DNA of 41,528 nucleotides. Origin: CAZMGD01 sp964565705. Its GTDB lineage: Bacteria > Actinomycetota > Acidimicrobiia > Acidimicrobiales > Ilumatobacteraceae. The notes beneath the pieces are model-generated. The model saw only the letters and a program-made list of their open reading frames with translations, did no database searches and had not been told where the DNA came from. The DNA lies in contig CAZMGD010000029.1 of assembly GCA_964565705.1 (NCBI GenBank), positions 1-41,528 on the forward strand. Reading direction: 5' to 3'. The translations under genes were made by a program, and so were the position numbers. Shown here one piece after another: positions 34,320 through 41,528 of this stretch (the first letter of the stretch is position 1; each line of letters begins with the position of its first letter).

Positions 34320-35575
34320 CCCAGCGCTTGACGATCGGGCGGGACTCGACGGACGCCGAGATCACCGCCGCGGTGCAAGCGTGGGTCGACGAGCACGTGC
34401 CCGCCACGTGGCGTGAGGCGGCGCCGCGTGGCCGGGCCGCGATCCGGGCAGTGCGCCCCCTCGCCGACTACGAAGCGTGGTACCCGACGTTCGCCGACAG
34501 CGGTCTCGTCGTCGCCACCTGGCCCGTGGAGTACAGCGGGCTCGACCTCGCGCCCGAACAAGCCCGCGTCGCCGAGCAGGTGCTCGCCCCGTACAACCTG
34601 GGCCGGCTCAACCCGCTCGGGCTCAGCTCCGCCGCTCCGGCGTTCTTCGCCCACGGAACCGAGGAGCAGCGCCGGCGCTTCCTGCCACCGCTCGTGCGCA
34701 ACGACGAGAAGTGGTGCCAGCTGCTGTCCGAGCCGGGTGCCGGCTCCGACCTCGCCTCGCTGGCGATGCGCGCCGTGCGCGACGGCGACGAGTGGGTGCT
34801 CAACGGGCAGAAGGTCTGGACCACCTGGGCTCACTTCAGCGACTTCGCCGTGTGCCTGGCCCGCACCGACCCGCACGTGCCCAAGCGCCAGGGCCTGACC
34901 TACTTCGCCGTCGACCTGTCGGCGCCCGGTGTCACCGTCCGGGCACTGCGACACATCGGTGGTGACGTCGAGTTCAACGAGGTGTTCCTCGACGACGTGC
35001 GCGTGCCCGACAGCCAACGCATCGGCGCCATCGGTGACGGTTGGCGTGTCGCGAACGCGTCGCTGTCCGGCGAGCGCCAGATGGTGTCGGGCTCGGGTTC
35101 GGGGGGCGTCGACCGCATCGGCGGCTCGGGCGTCGAGCGCCTGATCGCACGAGCCCGCGAGCTCGGCCGCCACACCGATCCCATCATCCGCCAGCGCCTG
35201 ATGGGCGTGCTGTCGGAAGAGCGCATCCGCGGCTGGACCAACCAGCGGGTGCGCGCCACCGTGCGCGCCGGCGGCACGCCCGGCCCGGCGGCGTCGATCG
35301 GCAAGGTGCACCAGGGCGCGCTGAACCAACGGATCCAGCTGCTCGCCGCCGACCTGCTCGGCCCCGCCGCCCAGGCGTGGGACCGCACAGGCGACGAGTA
35401 CGCGGACGGCATGCCCTTCGAGACGGCCGGCATGCTGCGCAGCCGGGCCAACACGATCGAGGGCGGCACGACCGAGATCAACAAGACCATCCTCGGGGAG
35501 CGGGTGCTCGGCCTGCCGCGCGAGCCCGACCCGTGGTTGGACGCGCCGTGGGATGCGATCCCGAGATCGGGGTGA
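34316..35575 (+). CDS. Acyl-CoA dehydrogenase
   Basis: The 419-residue flavoenzyme shows CQLLSEPGAGSDLASL and WTTWAHFSDF (flavin and substrate contacts) and ends RSRANTIEGGTTEINKTILGERVLG, where the Glu of IEGGTTE is at the usual catalytic-base position. It introduces a double bond into an acyl-CoA. The N-terminal region (DAEITAAVQAWVDEHVPATWRE) resembles FadE-type dehydrogenases of steroid and branched-acid degradation, but the substrate is unknown. The start overlaps the crotonase stop. Confidence 0.93.
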   Translation: MTQRLTIGRDSTDAEITAAVQAWVDEHVPATWREAAPRGRAAIRAVRPLADYEAWYPTFADSGLVVATWPVEYSGLDLAPEQARVAEQVLAPYNLGRLNPLGLSSAAPAFFAHGTEEQRRRFLPPLVRNDEKWCQLLSEPGAGSDLASLAMRAVRDGDEWVLNGQKVWTTWAHFSDFAVCLARTDPHVPKRQGLTYFAVDLSAPGVTVRALRHIGGDVEFNEVFLDDVRVPDSQRIGAIGDGWRVANASLSGERQMVSGSGSGGVDRIGGSGVERLIARARELGRHTDPIIRQRLMGVLSEERIRGWTNQRVRATVRAGGTPGPAASIGKVHQGALNQRIQLLAADLLGPAAQAWDRTGDEYADGMPFETAGMLRSRANTIEGGTTEINKTILGERVLGLPREPDPWLDAPWDAIPRSG

Positions 35576-35584
35576 GGAGCTGTC

Positions 35585-36382
35585 ATGGGTGATTACCAGC
35601 ACTTGCTCGTCGAGCGTCATGGCCCGGTCGGCTGGCTGATCAACAACCGGCCGAACCAGCTCAACGCGATGAACGCGACGATGCGCGACGAGTTCGCCGA
35701 GGCCTGGAAGGAGCTCGACACCGATCCAGCGGTGCGGGTGATCGTCCACACCGGCGAGGGACGGGCGTTCCAGACCGGCGTCGACGTGTCCGAGATCGCC
35801 GGCGACGGGGTCGGCATGGAGCGCTACCGCCAGTCGATGGAGGACTTCGACATCCACTTCACCGCCTGGCACCAGGAGGTGTGGAAGCCGGTGATCACCG
35901 CGGTCAACGGCATCTGTGCCGGCGGTGGCTTCCACTGGGTCGCCGACGCCGACATCGTCATCGCCGCCAGCGACGCCCAGTTCTTCGACCCGCACGTGTC
36001 GATCGGCCAGGTGGTGTCGATCGAGGCGATCGGCCTGATCCGCAAGATGCCGGCCGAGGCCGTGATGCGCATGGCGCTCGTCGGCAAGTACGAGCGGATG
36101 TCCGCCGAGCGGGCGCTGCAGCTGGGGATGATCTCCGAGATCGTCGACCCGCCCGAGCGGCTGCGCGAGCGGGCCCAGGAGCTCGCCGAGCTGATCGCCA
36201 AGAACTCGCCGGCGGCGATGGCGGCGACGAAGAAGGCGCTGTGGGGGGCGCTCGAGCACGGCCTGACCGATGCCTGCCGCCTCGGCGCCAAGCACCTGGT
36301 GTCGATGTGGGGCCACCCCGACCAGGACGAAGGGCCGCGGGCGTTCGCCGAGAAGCGCGACCCGCTCTGGCAGGATCCGTGA
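35585..36382 (+). CDS. Enoyl-CoA hydratase/isomerase family protein
   Basis: The 265-residue crotonase shows GRAFQTGVDV, AVNGICAGGGFHWVADADIV and AQFFDPHVSIGQV. Where hydratases have PE[IL] with the catalytic Glu, this protein has PHV, so the standard hydratase mechanism is doubtful. It is a close paralogue, equal in length, of the protein at 37796-38593. It overlaps the acyl-CoA ligase gene by GTGA. Confidence 0.88.
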   Translation: MGDYQHLLVERHGPVGWLINNRPNQLNAMNATMRDEFAEAWKELDTDPAVRVIVHTGEGRAFQTGVDVSEIAGDGVGMERYRQSMEDFDIHFTAWHQEVWKPVITAVNGICAGGGFHWVADADIVIAASDAQFFDPHVSIGQVVSIEAIGLIRKMPAEAVMRMALVGKYERMSAERALQLGMISEIVDPPERLRERAQELAELIAKNSPAAMAATKKALWGALEHGLTDACRLGAKHLVSMWGHPDQDEGPRAFAEKRDPLWQDP

Positions 36383-37719
36383 CCCTCGCAGATCTGCTGC
36401 GCGACCACCCGTTCGCGGACGACGAGGGGTTGCTGCACACGATCGACCAGTCGATGACCGCCGGCGAGGCGCGCGCTGCTGCCGACCGCTGCGCCACGGC
36501 CGTGCGCGAGGCCGGCGTGCAGCCGGGCAACGCGGTGGCGGTGCAGCTGCCGAACGGTCCCGCCCTCGTGACGACCCTGTTCGGCGTGTGGCAGGCGGGC
36601 GCGGTCTTCGTGCCGGTCAACCCCCGCCATCCCGAGCACGAGGTGCAGCGGATCGTCGCCGAGACCGAGCCGGCAGCGGTGGTCGACGCCGCAGGAGTGC
36701 GCCGTCGCGACGGCGCGCGAACGTACGGCGCCGGCGACGCGTTCATCACCTGGACCTCGGGCACCAGCGGCCGCCCCAAGCCGGTCCTCCACACCCACGA
36801 GGGCTACCTGGAGCTGCTCGACCGGGTGCTCGGGCCGCTGCGCGGACGCGACCGCGATCCGTCGAAGCGCCCGACGCCGAACCTGATCCCGGTGTCGATG
36901 GCGCTCAACGCCGGTCTGTACAACACGCTGTTCGGGCTCCGCGCGGGTGCAGCGCTCGTGATCATGGACCGCTTCGACCCGGCCGAGTTCGCCGAGCTGG
37001 TGCGCCGGTTCGAGATCCGCTCCACCGTGTTGCCGCCGGCGGCGATGGCGATGCTGACCGACGCCGATGACGTGACCGACCTCGGCCCGCTGCGCTACGT
37101 CCGCTCGATCACCGCGCCGCTGTCGCCCCGCCAGGCCCAGCGCTTCGCCGCCAAGTTCCCGGTCACCGTGCTCAACGGGTACGGCCAGGCCGAGATCGGC
37201 GAGGTGATCGGCTGGACCGCCGCCGACGCCCGCCAGCACCCGGAGAAGATCGGCGCCGTCGGCAAGCCGCACCCCGGCGTCGACGTGCGCCTCGACGCCG
37301 ACGGCCAGCTGCTGGTCCGCCCCCCGAACACGGCGGTGGGCCTCGACTCGCGCGTCGACGCCGAAGGGTTCGTGGCCACCGGCGACCTGGCGACGATCGA
37401 CGAGGACGGGTTCGTGTGGATCGAGGGCCGCCTCGGCGACGTGATCAACCGTGGCGGCAACAAGGTGCACCCCGACGAGGTCGAGGAGGTGCTGCGCTCC
37501 GTGCCCGGCGTGTCCGACGTGACTGTGGTCGGGATCCCCGACGAGCGCCTCGGCGAGGTGCCGGTCGCGTTCCTCGTCGGTGAGGGCGCACCCGATCAAG
37601 CGCTCGTCGACGCCTGCCGCGCCCAGCTCGCCCCGTACAAGGTGCCCGCCGAGTTCCGCTGGATCGACGCGCTCCCCCGCAACGAGGTCGGCAAGGTCCT
37701 CCGCAAGGACCTCCGATGA
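36379..37719 (+). CDS. AMP-forming acyl-CoA ligase (short form)
   Basis: Starting at GTG 36379, which overlaps the preceding stop, the protein has 446 residues, short for this family (about 500-550). It has the P-loop TWTSGTSGRPKPVLHTH, NGYGQAEIGE, GDLATIDEDGFVWIEGR and a C-terminal NEVGKVLRKDLR with the catalytic lysine. The N-terminal domain appears trimmed between residues ~85 and ~125. It activates an acid for the operon's other enzymes. Confidence 0.9.
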   Translation: MTLADLLRDHPFADDEGLLHTIDQSMTAGEARAAADRCATAVREAGVQPGNAVAVQLPNGPALVTTLFGVWQAGAVFVPVNPRHPEHEVQRIVAETEPAAVVDAAGVRRRDGARTYGAGDAFITWTSGTSGRPKPVLHTHEGYLELLDRVLGPLRGRDRDPSKRPTPNLIPVSMALNAGLYNTLFGLRAGAALVIMDRFDPAEFAELVRRFEIRSTVLPPAAMAMLTDADDVTDLGPLRYVRSITAPLSPRQAQRFAAKFPVTVLNGYGQAEIGEVIGWTAADARQHPEKIGAVGKPHPGVDVRLDADGQLLVRPPNTAVGLDSRVDAEGFVATGDLATIDEDGFVWIEGRLGDVINRGGNKVHPDEVEEVLRSVPGVSDVTVVGIPDERLGEVPVAFLVGEGAPDQALVDACRAQLAPYKVPAEFRWIDALPRNEVGKVLRKDLR

Positions 37720-37729
37720 CGCGCCCCAC

Positions 37730-37781
37730 CGTTCTCGGGAGCAAATCGGGTGCTCTGACGCCCGATCTGCTCCCGAGAACG
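37730..37781. repeat. Long palindrome B2
   Basis: Arms 37730-37752 and 37759-37781 match at 21 of 23 positions around a 6-nt loop, between the ligase stop and the next crotonase start. The left arm equals the complement of the right arm of B1 over 23 bases, 15 kb away. Confidence 0.85.
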
Positions 37782-37795
37782 AAGGGGGGTGCGGG

Positions 37796-38593
37796 ATGAC
37801 TGGCTACGAGCGGTTGGTTGTGGAGCGGCGAGGGCTGGTCGGGTGGTTGATCTTCGACCGGCCGCAGGTCGGCAACGCGCTCGACGCGACGATGCTCGCC
37901 GAGCTGGAGACCGCGTGGCGCGAGCTGGACGACGACCCGGCCGTGCGGGTGATCGTCAACACCGGGCGCGGCGACGCGTTCCAGACCGGGCTCGACGTCG
38001 TCCAGCTCAGCCGGGACCGCGACGCGCTGCGCGAGCAGTCGCGGCGCACGAAGCGGGCCGAGCTGCGGCTCAGCGCGTGGCACAACGGGGTGCGCAAGCC
38101 GGTGATCGCCGCCGTCAACGGCGTGTGCGCCGGCGGAGGCCTGCACTTCGTCGCCGACGCCGACATCGTGATCGCGTCATCGACGGCGACGTTCCTCGAT
38201 CCGCACGTGTCGATCGGTCAGGTCAGCGCGTTCGAGCTGATCGCGCTGCTGCGGAAGATGCCCGCCGAGGCGGTGTTCCGCATGGCGCTGATGGGCCGCC
38301 ACGAGCGGATGACCGCCGAGCGAGCCCTGCAGCTCGGGATGATCAGCGAGATCGTCGAGCCCGGTGAGCTGGAGGGCGCCGCACAGGCGCTCGCCGAGAA
38401 GATCGCAGCCAACTCGCCGGCGGCGATGGCGGCCACCAAGCGCGCCCTGTGGGGTGCGTTCGAGCAGGGCCTCACCGACGCCTGCCGCGCCGGCGCCCAG
38501 GAGCTGGTCGGCATGTGGGGGCACCCCGACCAGACGGAGGGCCCGGCCGCGTTCGCCGAGAAGCGGCCGGCCGAGTGGCAGCTCGATCCGTGA
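37796..38593 (+). CDS. Enoyl-CoA hydratase/isomerase family protein, paralogue
   Basis: The 265-residue protein is a clear duplicate of the crotonase at 35585: DDDPAVRVIVNTGRG, AFQTGLDVVQ, AVNGVCAGGGLHFVADADIV, FLDPHVSIGQV, RKMPAEAVFRMALMG and a shared MWGHPDQ.EGP.AFAEKR end. It also has His in place of the hydratase Glu (PHV). The ATG is preceded by GAAGGGGGG, which lies at the foot of palindrome B2. It ends 5 bp from the convergent FadD3-like gene. Confidence 0.88.
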   Translation: MTGYERLVVERRGLVGWLIFDRPQVGNALDATMLAELETAWRELDDDPAVRVIVNTGRGDAFQTGLDVVQLSRDRDALREQSRRTKRAELRLSAWHNGVRKPVIAAVNGVCAGGGLHFVADADIVIASSTATFLDPHVSIGQVSAFELIALLRKMPAEAVFRMALMGRHERMTAERALQLGMISEIVEPGELEGAAQALAEKIAANSPAAMAATKRALWGAFEQGLTDACRAGAQELVGMWGHPDQTEGPAAFAEKRPAEWQLDP

Positions 38594-38598
38594 ACGGA

Positions 38599-40161
38599 TC
38601 AGCAGGCGTACTGCTCGCGCAGCACGAACTTCTGCACCTTCCCCGAGGGGGTCACGGGCAGTTCGTCGACGACGCGCACGTCCTGCAACTTGAACCTGGC
38701 GAGGCGCTCGTGGGCCCAGGCCAAGAGGGCTCGCTCGTCCAGCACGGTGCCGGTGCGGGCGACGACGAACGCGACGCCCACCTCGCCCATCCGGTCGTCG
38801 GGGATCCCGACGACCGCGACCTGGGCCACGTCGGGATGGCCGAGCAGCACTCCCTCGATCTCGGCTGGATAGGCATTGAACCCGCCGACGATGAACATGT
38901 CCTTCTTGCGGTCGGTGATGTGGATGTTGCCGTCGTCGTCGACGAGGCCGACGTCGCCGGTCGACAGCCAGCCGTCGTGGATCGCCGCCGCGGTCGCCGC
39001 CGGATCGGCGAAGTAGCCCTGCATCACGTTGGACCCGCGCACGATCAGCTCGCCAGGCTGGCCCTGCGCGACATCGTTGCCGTCGTCGTCGACCACGCGG
39101 ACGTCCATCCCGGGGATCGGCTTGCCGACGGTGTTGGCGATCACCTCGGGCGGGTCGTCGTGACGGCACATCGAGATCGTGCCGGTCGTCTCGGTCATGC
39201 CGTAGCCGGTCACGACGGTGCCGATGCCGAGCACCTCCTTCATCTGGCGCACGACCTCGACGGGCACGACGGCGGCACCGGTGACGGAGGAACGCACGCT
39301 CGACAGGTCGAACGAGCCGAGGTCGGGATGGTTGAGGATCGTCTGGAACACGGTGGGCGGTCCGGGCAGCATCGTGATCCGCTCGCGCTGCACGAGGTCG
39401 AGCACGACGGGCACGTCGAACACCGGCAGCGGGTACATCGTGGCGCCCTGCACGACGCACGCCAGCATGCCGGACTTGAGTCCGGCGGTGTGGAAGAACG
39501 GGTAGACGATCAGGTACCGATCGCCCGGACGGAGGTCGACCAACTCGCTCCAGGACCGGTAGGTGCTGATGCTCGCGCCGTGGCCGAGCATCGCCCCCTT
39601 GGGGGCACCGGTCGTGCCCGAGGTGAAGATGATGTCGCTCGTCGTCTCGGCGGTGAGCGCGGCGATGCGCCGATCCACCTCTGCGTCGTCGACCGAGTCG
39701 CCGATCGCGAGGAACTCGCCCTGGCCGATCGCGTTCGCGGGAACCTCGCCGCTGATCACCACGATCGTTGCAAGTGCATCGAGACCGGACACCCCGTCGA
39801 GCTGCTCGACGTAGCTGGTCCCGAGGAAATCGGTGACCGTCAGCAATGTCGTGGCCCCCGACGTACGCAGGATGTGGCCGGCCTCCTCCCCCTTGTAGCG
39901 GGTGTTGAGCGGCACGAGCACCGCACCGGCGGCGTAGACGCCGAAGCAGGCGACGATCCAGTCCACGCTGTTGGGAGCCCACATCGCGACCCGGTCGCCG
40001 GGCCGCACGCCCCCCGCGATCAACGATCGGGCCCACGCACGCGCGGCGCCGTTCAGCTCGGCGTACGTCATCCTCGTCGACCCGTCCACGACCGCCTCAC
40101 GGTCTGGGAACGACGATGCGGCGCTGTCGAGCGCGCCCGGAACAGTGTCGAACATCTTCAT
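38599..40161 (-). CDS. FadD3-like AMP-forming acyl-CoA ligase
   Basis: The 520-residue protein has FTSGTTGAPKGAMLGH, TGYGMTETTG, GDVGLVDDDGNIHITDRKKDM, GGFNAYPAEIE and a C-terminal TPSGKVQKFVLRE. The whole reads like mycobacterial FadD3, the ligase for the HIP acid of steroid ring degradation (YPFFHTAGLKSGMLACVVQGAT, TGAAVVPVEVVRQM). FadD3 identity is judged from memory, not alignment; a different cyclic acid is possible. It is divergent from the ligase gene at 40215. Confidence 0.85.
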   Translation of the reverse strand: MKMFDTVPGALDSAASSFPDREAVVDGSTRMTYAELNGAARAWARSLIAGGVRPGDRVAMWAPNSVDWIVACFGVYAAGAVLVPLNTRYKGEEAGHILRTSGATTLLTVTDFLGTSYVEQLDGVSGLDALATIVVISGEVPANAIGQGEFLAIGDSVDDAEVDRRIAALTAETTSDIIFTSGTTGAPKGAMLGHGASISTYRSWSELVDLRPGDRYLIVYPFFHTAGLKSGMLACVVQGATMYPLPVFDVPVVLDLVQRERITMLPGPPTVFQTILNHPDLGSFDLSSVRSSVTGAAVVPVEVVRQMKEVLGIGTVVTGYGMTETTGTISMCRHDDPPEVIANTVGKPIPGMDVRVVDDDGNDVAQGQPGELIVRGSNVMQGYFADPAATAAAIHDGWLSTGDVGLVDDDGNIHITDRKKDMFIVGGFNAYPAEIEGVLLGHPDVAQVAVVGIPDDRMGEVGVAFVVARTGTVLDERALLAWAHERLARFKLQDVRVVDELPVTPSGKVQKFVLREQYAC

Positions 40162-40214
40162 GACCCCCGTCCCCGCAACCTACCGACTGCGGAACTGATC
40201 GAGGAGATCTCAGC

Positions 40215-41528
40215 ATGAGCCGAACCGCGTGGATGAGCGGCGAACAGCACACGATCACGTCGCTGCTCGACGGTCGCCTCGACACCGACCCAGACGGTCC
40301 GTACCTCGACGTGACCGGGACCGCGTTCACGGCGGCTGAGGTCGACAGCGTCGCTTGCCGCATCGCCAACGCCCTGCGCGGATTCGGGGTGCAACAGGGA
40401 TCGCGGGTCGCGACGCTGCTCGAGAACTCACCCGAGGCGATGCTCGCCTGGTGGGGGATCGTCCGCGCCGGCGACGTCGCCGTGCCGGTGAACACCGCCT
40501 ACAAGGGTGAGTACCTGCGCCACCAGCTGCACGACTCGGGAGCGTCGGTGCTGATCGTCCAGCGCAGCCTCGCCGATCGCGCCGCCGCCGTCGCCGACGA
40601 GTTGCCCGACCTGCGTCACGTCGTGATCGTCGGCGACGGAGCCGGCGGCGACGCCCCGTCGTGGCCGGTGCACACGACGACCTGGGAGGAGCTGCTGACC
40701 GCCGACACCGCGCGGCCCGACGTGAACATCCGCCCGAGCGACCTCGGCACGTTCGTGTACACCGGAGGCACGACCGGCCCGTCGAAGGGCTGCATGCTCA
40801 GCCACAACTACCACGAGGCAGCGACGCGCCAGATCGGTATCTGCTGGCAGCGCACCCCCGAGGACGTGCTCTGGACACCCCTGCCCCTCTACCACTACAA
40901 CGCGCTCGTCACGGCCGTGCTCGGGGCGATCGTGTTCGGAGGGCGCTCGGCGATCTCGGGCAAGTTCTCGGTCAGTGCGTTCTGGCCGGAGATGAACCGG
41001 GTCGGGGCGACGGTCACCTCGACGCTGGGCACGATGGCCTACCTGCTGGCCCACGACGGCGACCGGCCGGAGATGCCGCGCTCGGGCGCGCCCGAGGCGA
41101 ACACCACGCTGCGCCTGCTCGGCGCGGCGCCGATGCCCGTGGAGGTCGAGCGGATCATCACCGAGCGCTTCGGCATCAAGACGTTCAGCGGCGCCTACGG
41201 CGTGACCGAGGCCAGCTTGATCTCGTGGCAGCCGCCCGGCGTGTCGAACCGGCCCAACGCGGCCGGTGTCGTCAACGACGAGTACTTCGACGTGCGGATC
41301 TTCGACGACGACGACAACGAGGTCCCGCCCGACACCGACGGTGAGATCGTCATCCGCCCCAAGCGCCCCCACGTCATGTTCGAGGGCTACTGGGGTCGGC
41401 CTGAGGCCACCGTCGCCACCAGCGCGAACTGGTGGTACCACACGGGCGACGTCGGCCACGTCGACGGCGACGGGTACCTGTACTTCGTCGACCGCAAGGC
41501 CGACTACCTGCGCCGCTGGGACGAGCAG
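40215..41528 (+). CDS. AMP-forming acyl-CoA ligase, N-terminal part (cut by window end)
   Basis: The frame from ATG 40215 is open to the last base, giving 438 residues without a stop. It has VYTGGTTGPSKGCMLSHN (P-loop; TGG where SGT is usual), WTPLPLYHYNAL, SGAYGVTEASLISWQ, GEIVIRPKRPHVMFEGYWG and HTGDVGHVDGDGYLYFVDRKADYLRR. The C-terminal domain with the lysine lies beyond the window. The style is that of crotonobetaine/fatty-acid-like actinobacterial ligases (CaiC/FadD17-like). The divergent 53-bp gap to the FadD3-like gene shows no clear operator. Confidence 0.9.
   Translation, partial: MSRTAWMSGEQHTITSLLDGRLDTDPDGPYLDVTGTAFTAAEVDSVACRIANALRGFGVQQGSRVATLLENSPEAMLAWWGIVRAGDVAVPVNTAYKGEYLRHQLHDSGASVLIVQRSLADRAAAVADELPDLRHVVIVGDGAGGDAPSWPVHTTTWEELLTADTARPDVNIRPSDLGTFVYTGGTTGPSKGCMLSHNYHEAATRQIGICWQRTPEDVLWTPLPLYHYNALVTAVLGAIVFGGRSAISGKFSVSAFWPEMNRVGATVTSTLGTMAYLLAHDGDRPEMPRSGAPEANTTLRLLGAAPMPVEVERIITERFGIKTFSGAYGVTEASLISWQPPGVSNRPNAAGVVNDEYFDVRIFDDDDNEVPPDTDGEIVIRPKRPHVMFEGYWGRPEATVATSANWWYHTGDVGHVDGDGYLYFVDRKADYLRRWDEQ

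Noticed and set aside
33806..36316. An 836-residue open frame on the minus strand across the crotonase/dehydrogenase/ligase genes
   Set aside because: It is the shadow of well-supported plus-strand genes, Arg/His/Gly-rich, with no recognisable domain.

Overview
The window is 41.5 kb of very GC-rich DNA coding for actinobacterial proteins. The gene mix includes a DUF5318 protein, an F420-type LLM oxidoreductase, a mycobacterial-type dCTP deaminase, many acyl-CoA ligases and crotonases, and frequent GTG starts with GTGA/ATGA overlaps. Together these suggest an actinobacterium, possibly of the Acidimicrobiia (Ilumatobacter-like). That placement is inferred and was not tested by phylogeny. A run of 100 N at 25618-25717 marks an assembly gap of unknown true size.

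Layout. 1-4.2 kb: the end of an Fe-S oxidoreductase; a DUF559/AbiEi-type nuclease-fold gene bounded on both sides by almost identical palindromes; a dcd/beta-propeller lipoprotein pair; and tRNA-Gly(CCC). 4.2-10.2 kb: an amidase, an amidohydrolase, an HPP/CBS membrane protein, a PhnB-like VOC protein and an acyl-CoA ligase. 10.3-15.2 kb, minus strand: the conserved core set rpsF-ssb-rpsR-rplI-dnaB, followed by a small membrane protein, a sulfite-oxidase-fold molybdoenzyme and an FAD reductase. 15.5-22.3 kb: DinB, a DUF5318/gamma-glutamylcyclotransferase pair, a methyltransferase, a large membrane PAS-PAS-GGDEF-EAL protein, and the CCA-adding enzyme. 22.4-25.4 kb: a NIPSNAP-like gene divergent from a TetR regulator, then a ZTP riboswitch in front of an unusually long glyA.

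25.5-41.5 kb is a catabolic region. A minus-strand operon (aldehyde dehydrogenase, amidohydrolase, cytochrome P450, LLM oxidoreductase) with translationally coupled junctions faces a plus-strand gene for a substrate-binding-fold protein without a signal peptide. The operator-like sequence between them matches one at the tetR promoter 7 kb away in 17 of 18 positions, so the TetR protein probably controls both loci. A plus-strand operon follows (SDR, crotonase, acyl-CoA dehydrogenase, crotonase, acyl-CoA ligase, crotonase), then a FadD3-like ligase and a further ligase cut by the window end. The set fits beta-oxidation-like breakdown of a cyclic or branched carboxylic acid or sterol/terpenoid side product; the substrate cannot be read from the sequence.

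The most unusual signals are non-coding. They are (1) a family of long imperfect palindromes sharing a TTCTCGG base, two of which bracket the DUF559 gene, which also has a perfect palindrome over its start codon; (2) a ZTP riboswitch with a visible expression platform before glyA; and (3) the shared TetR operator.
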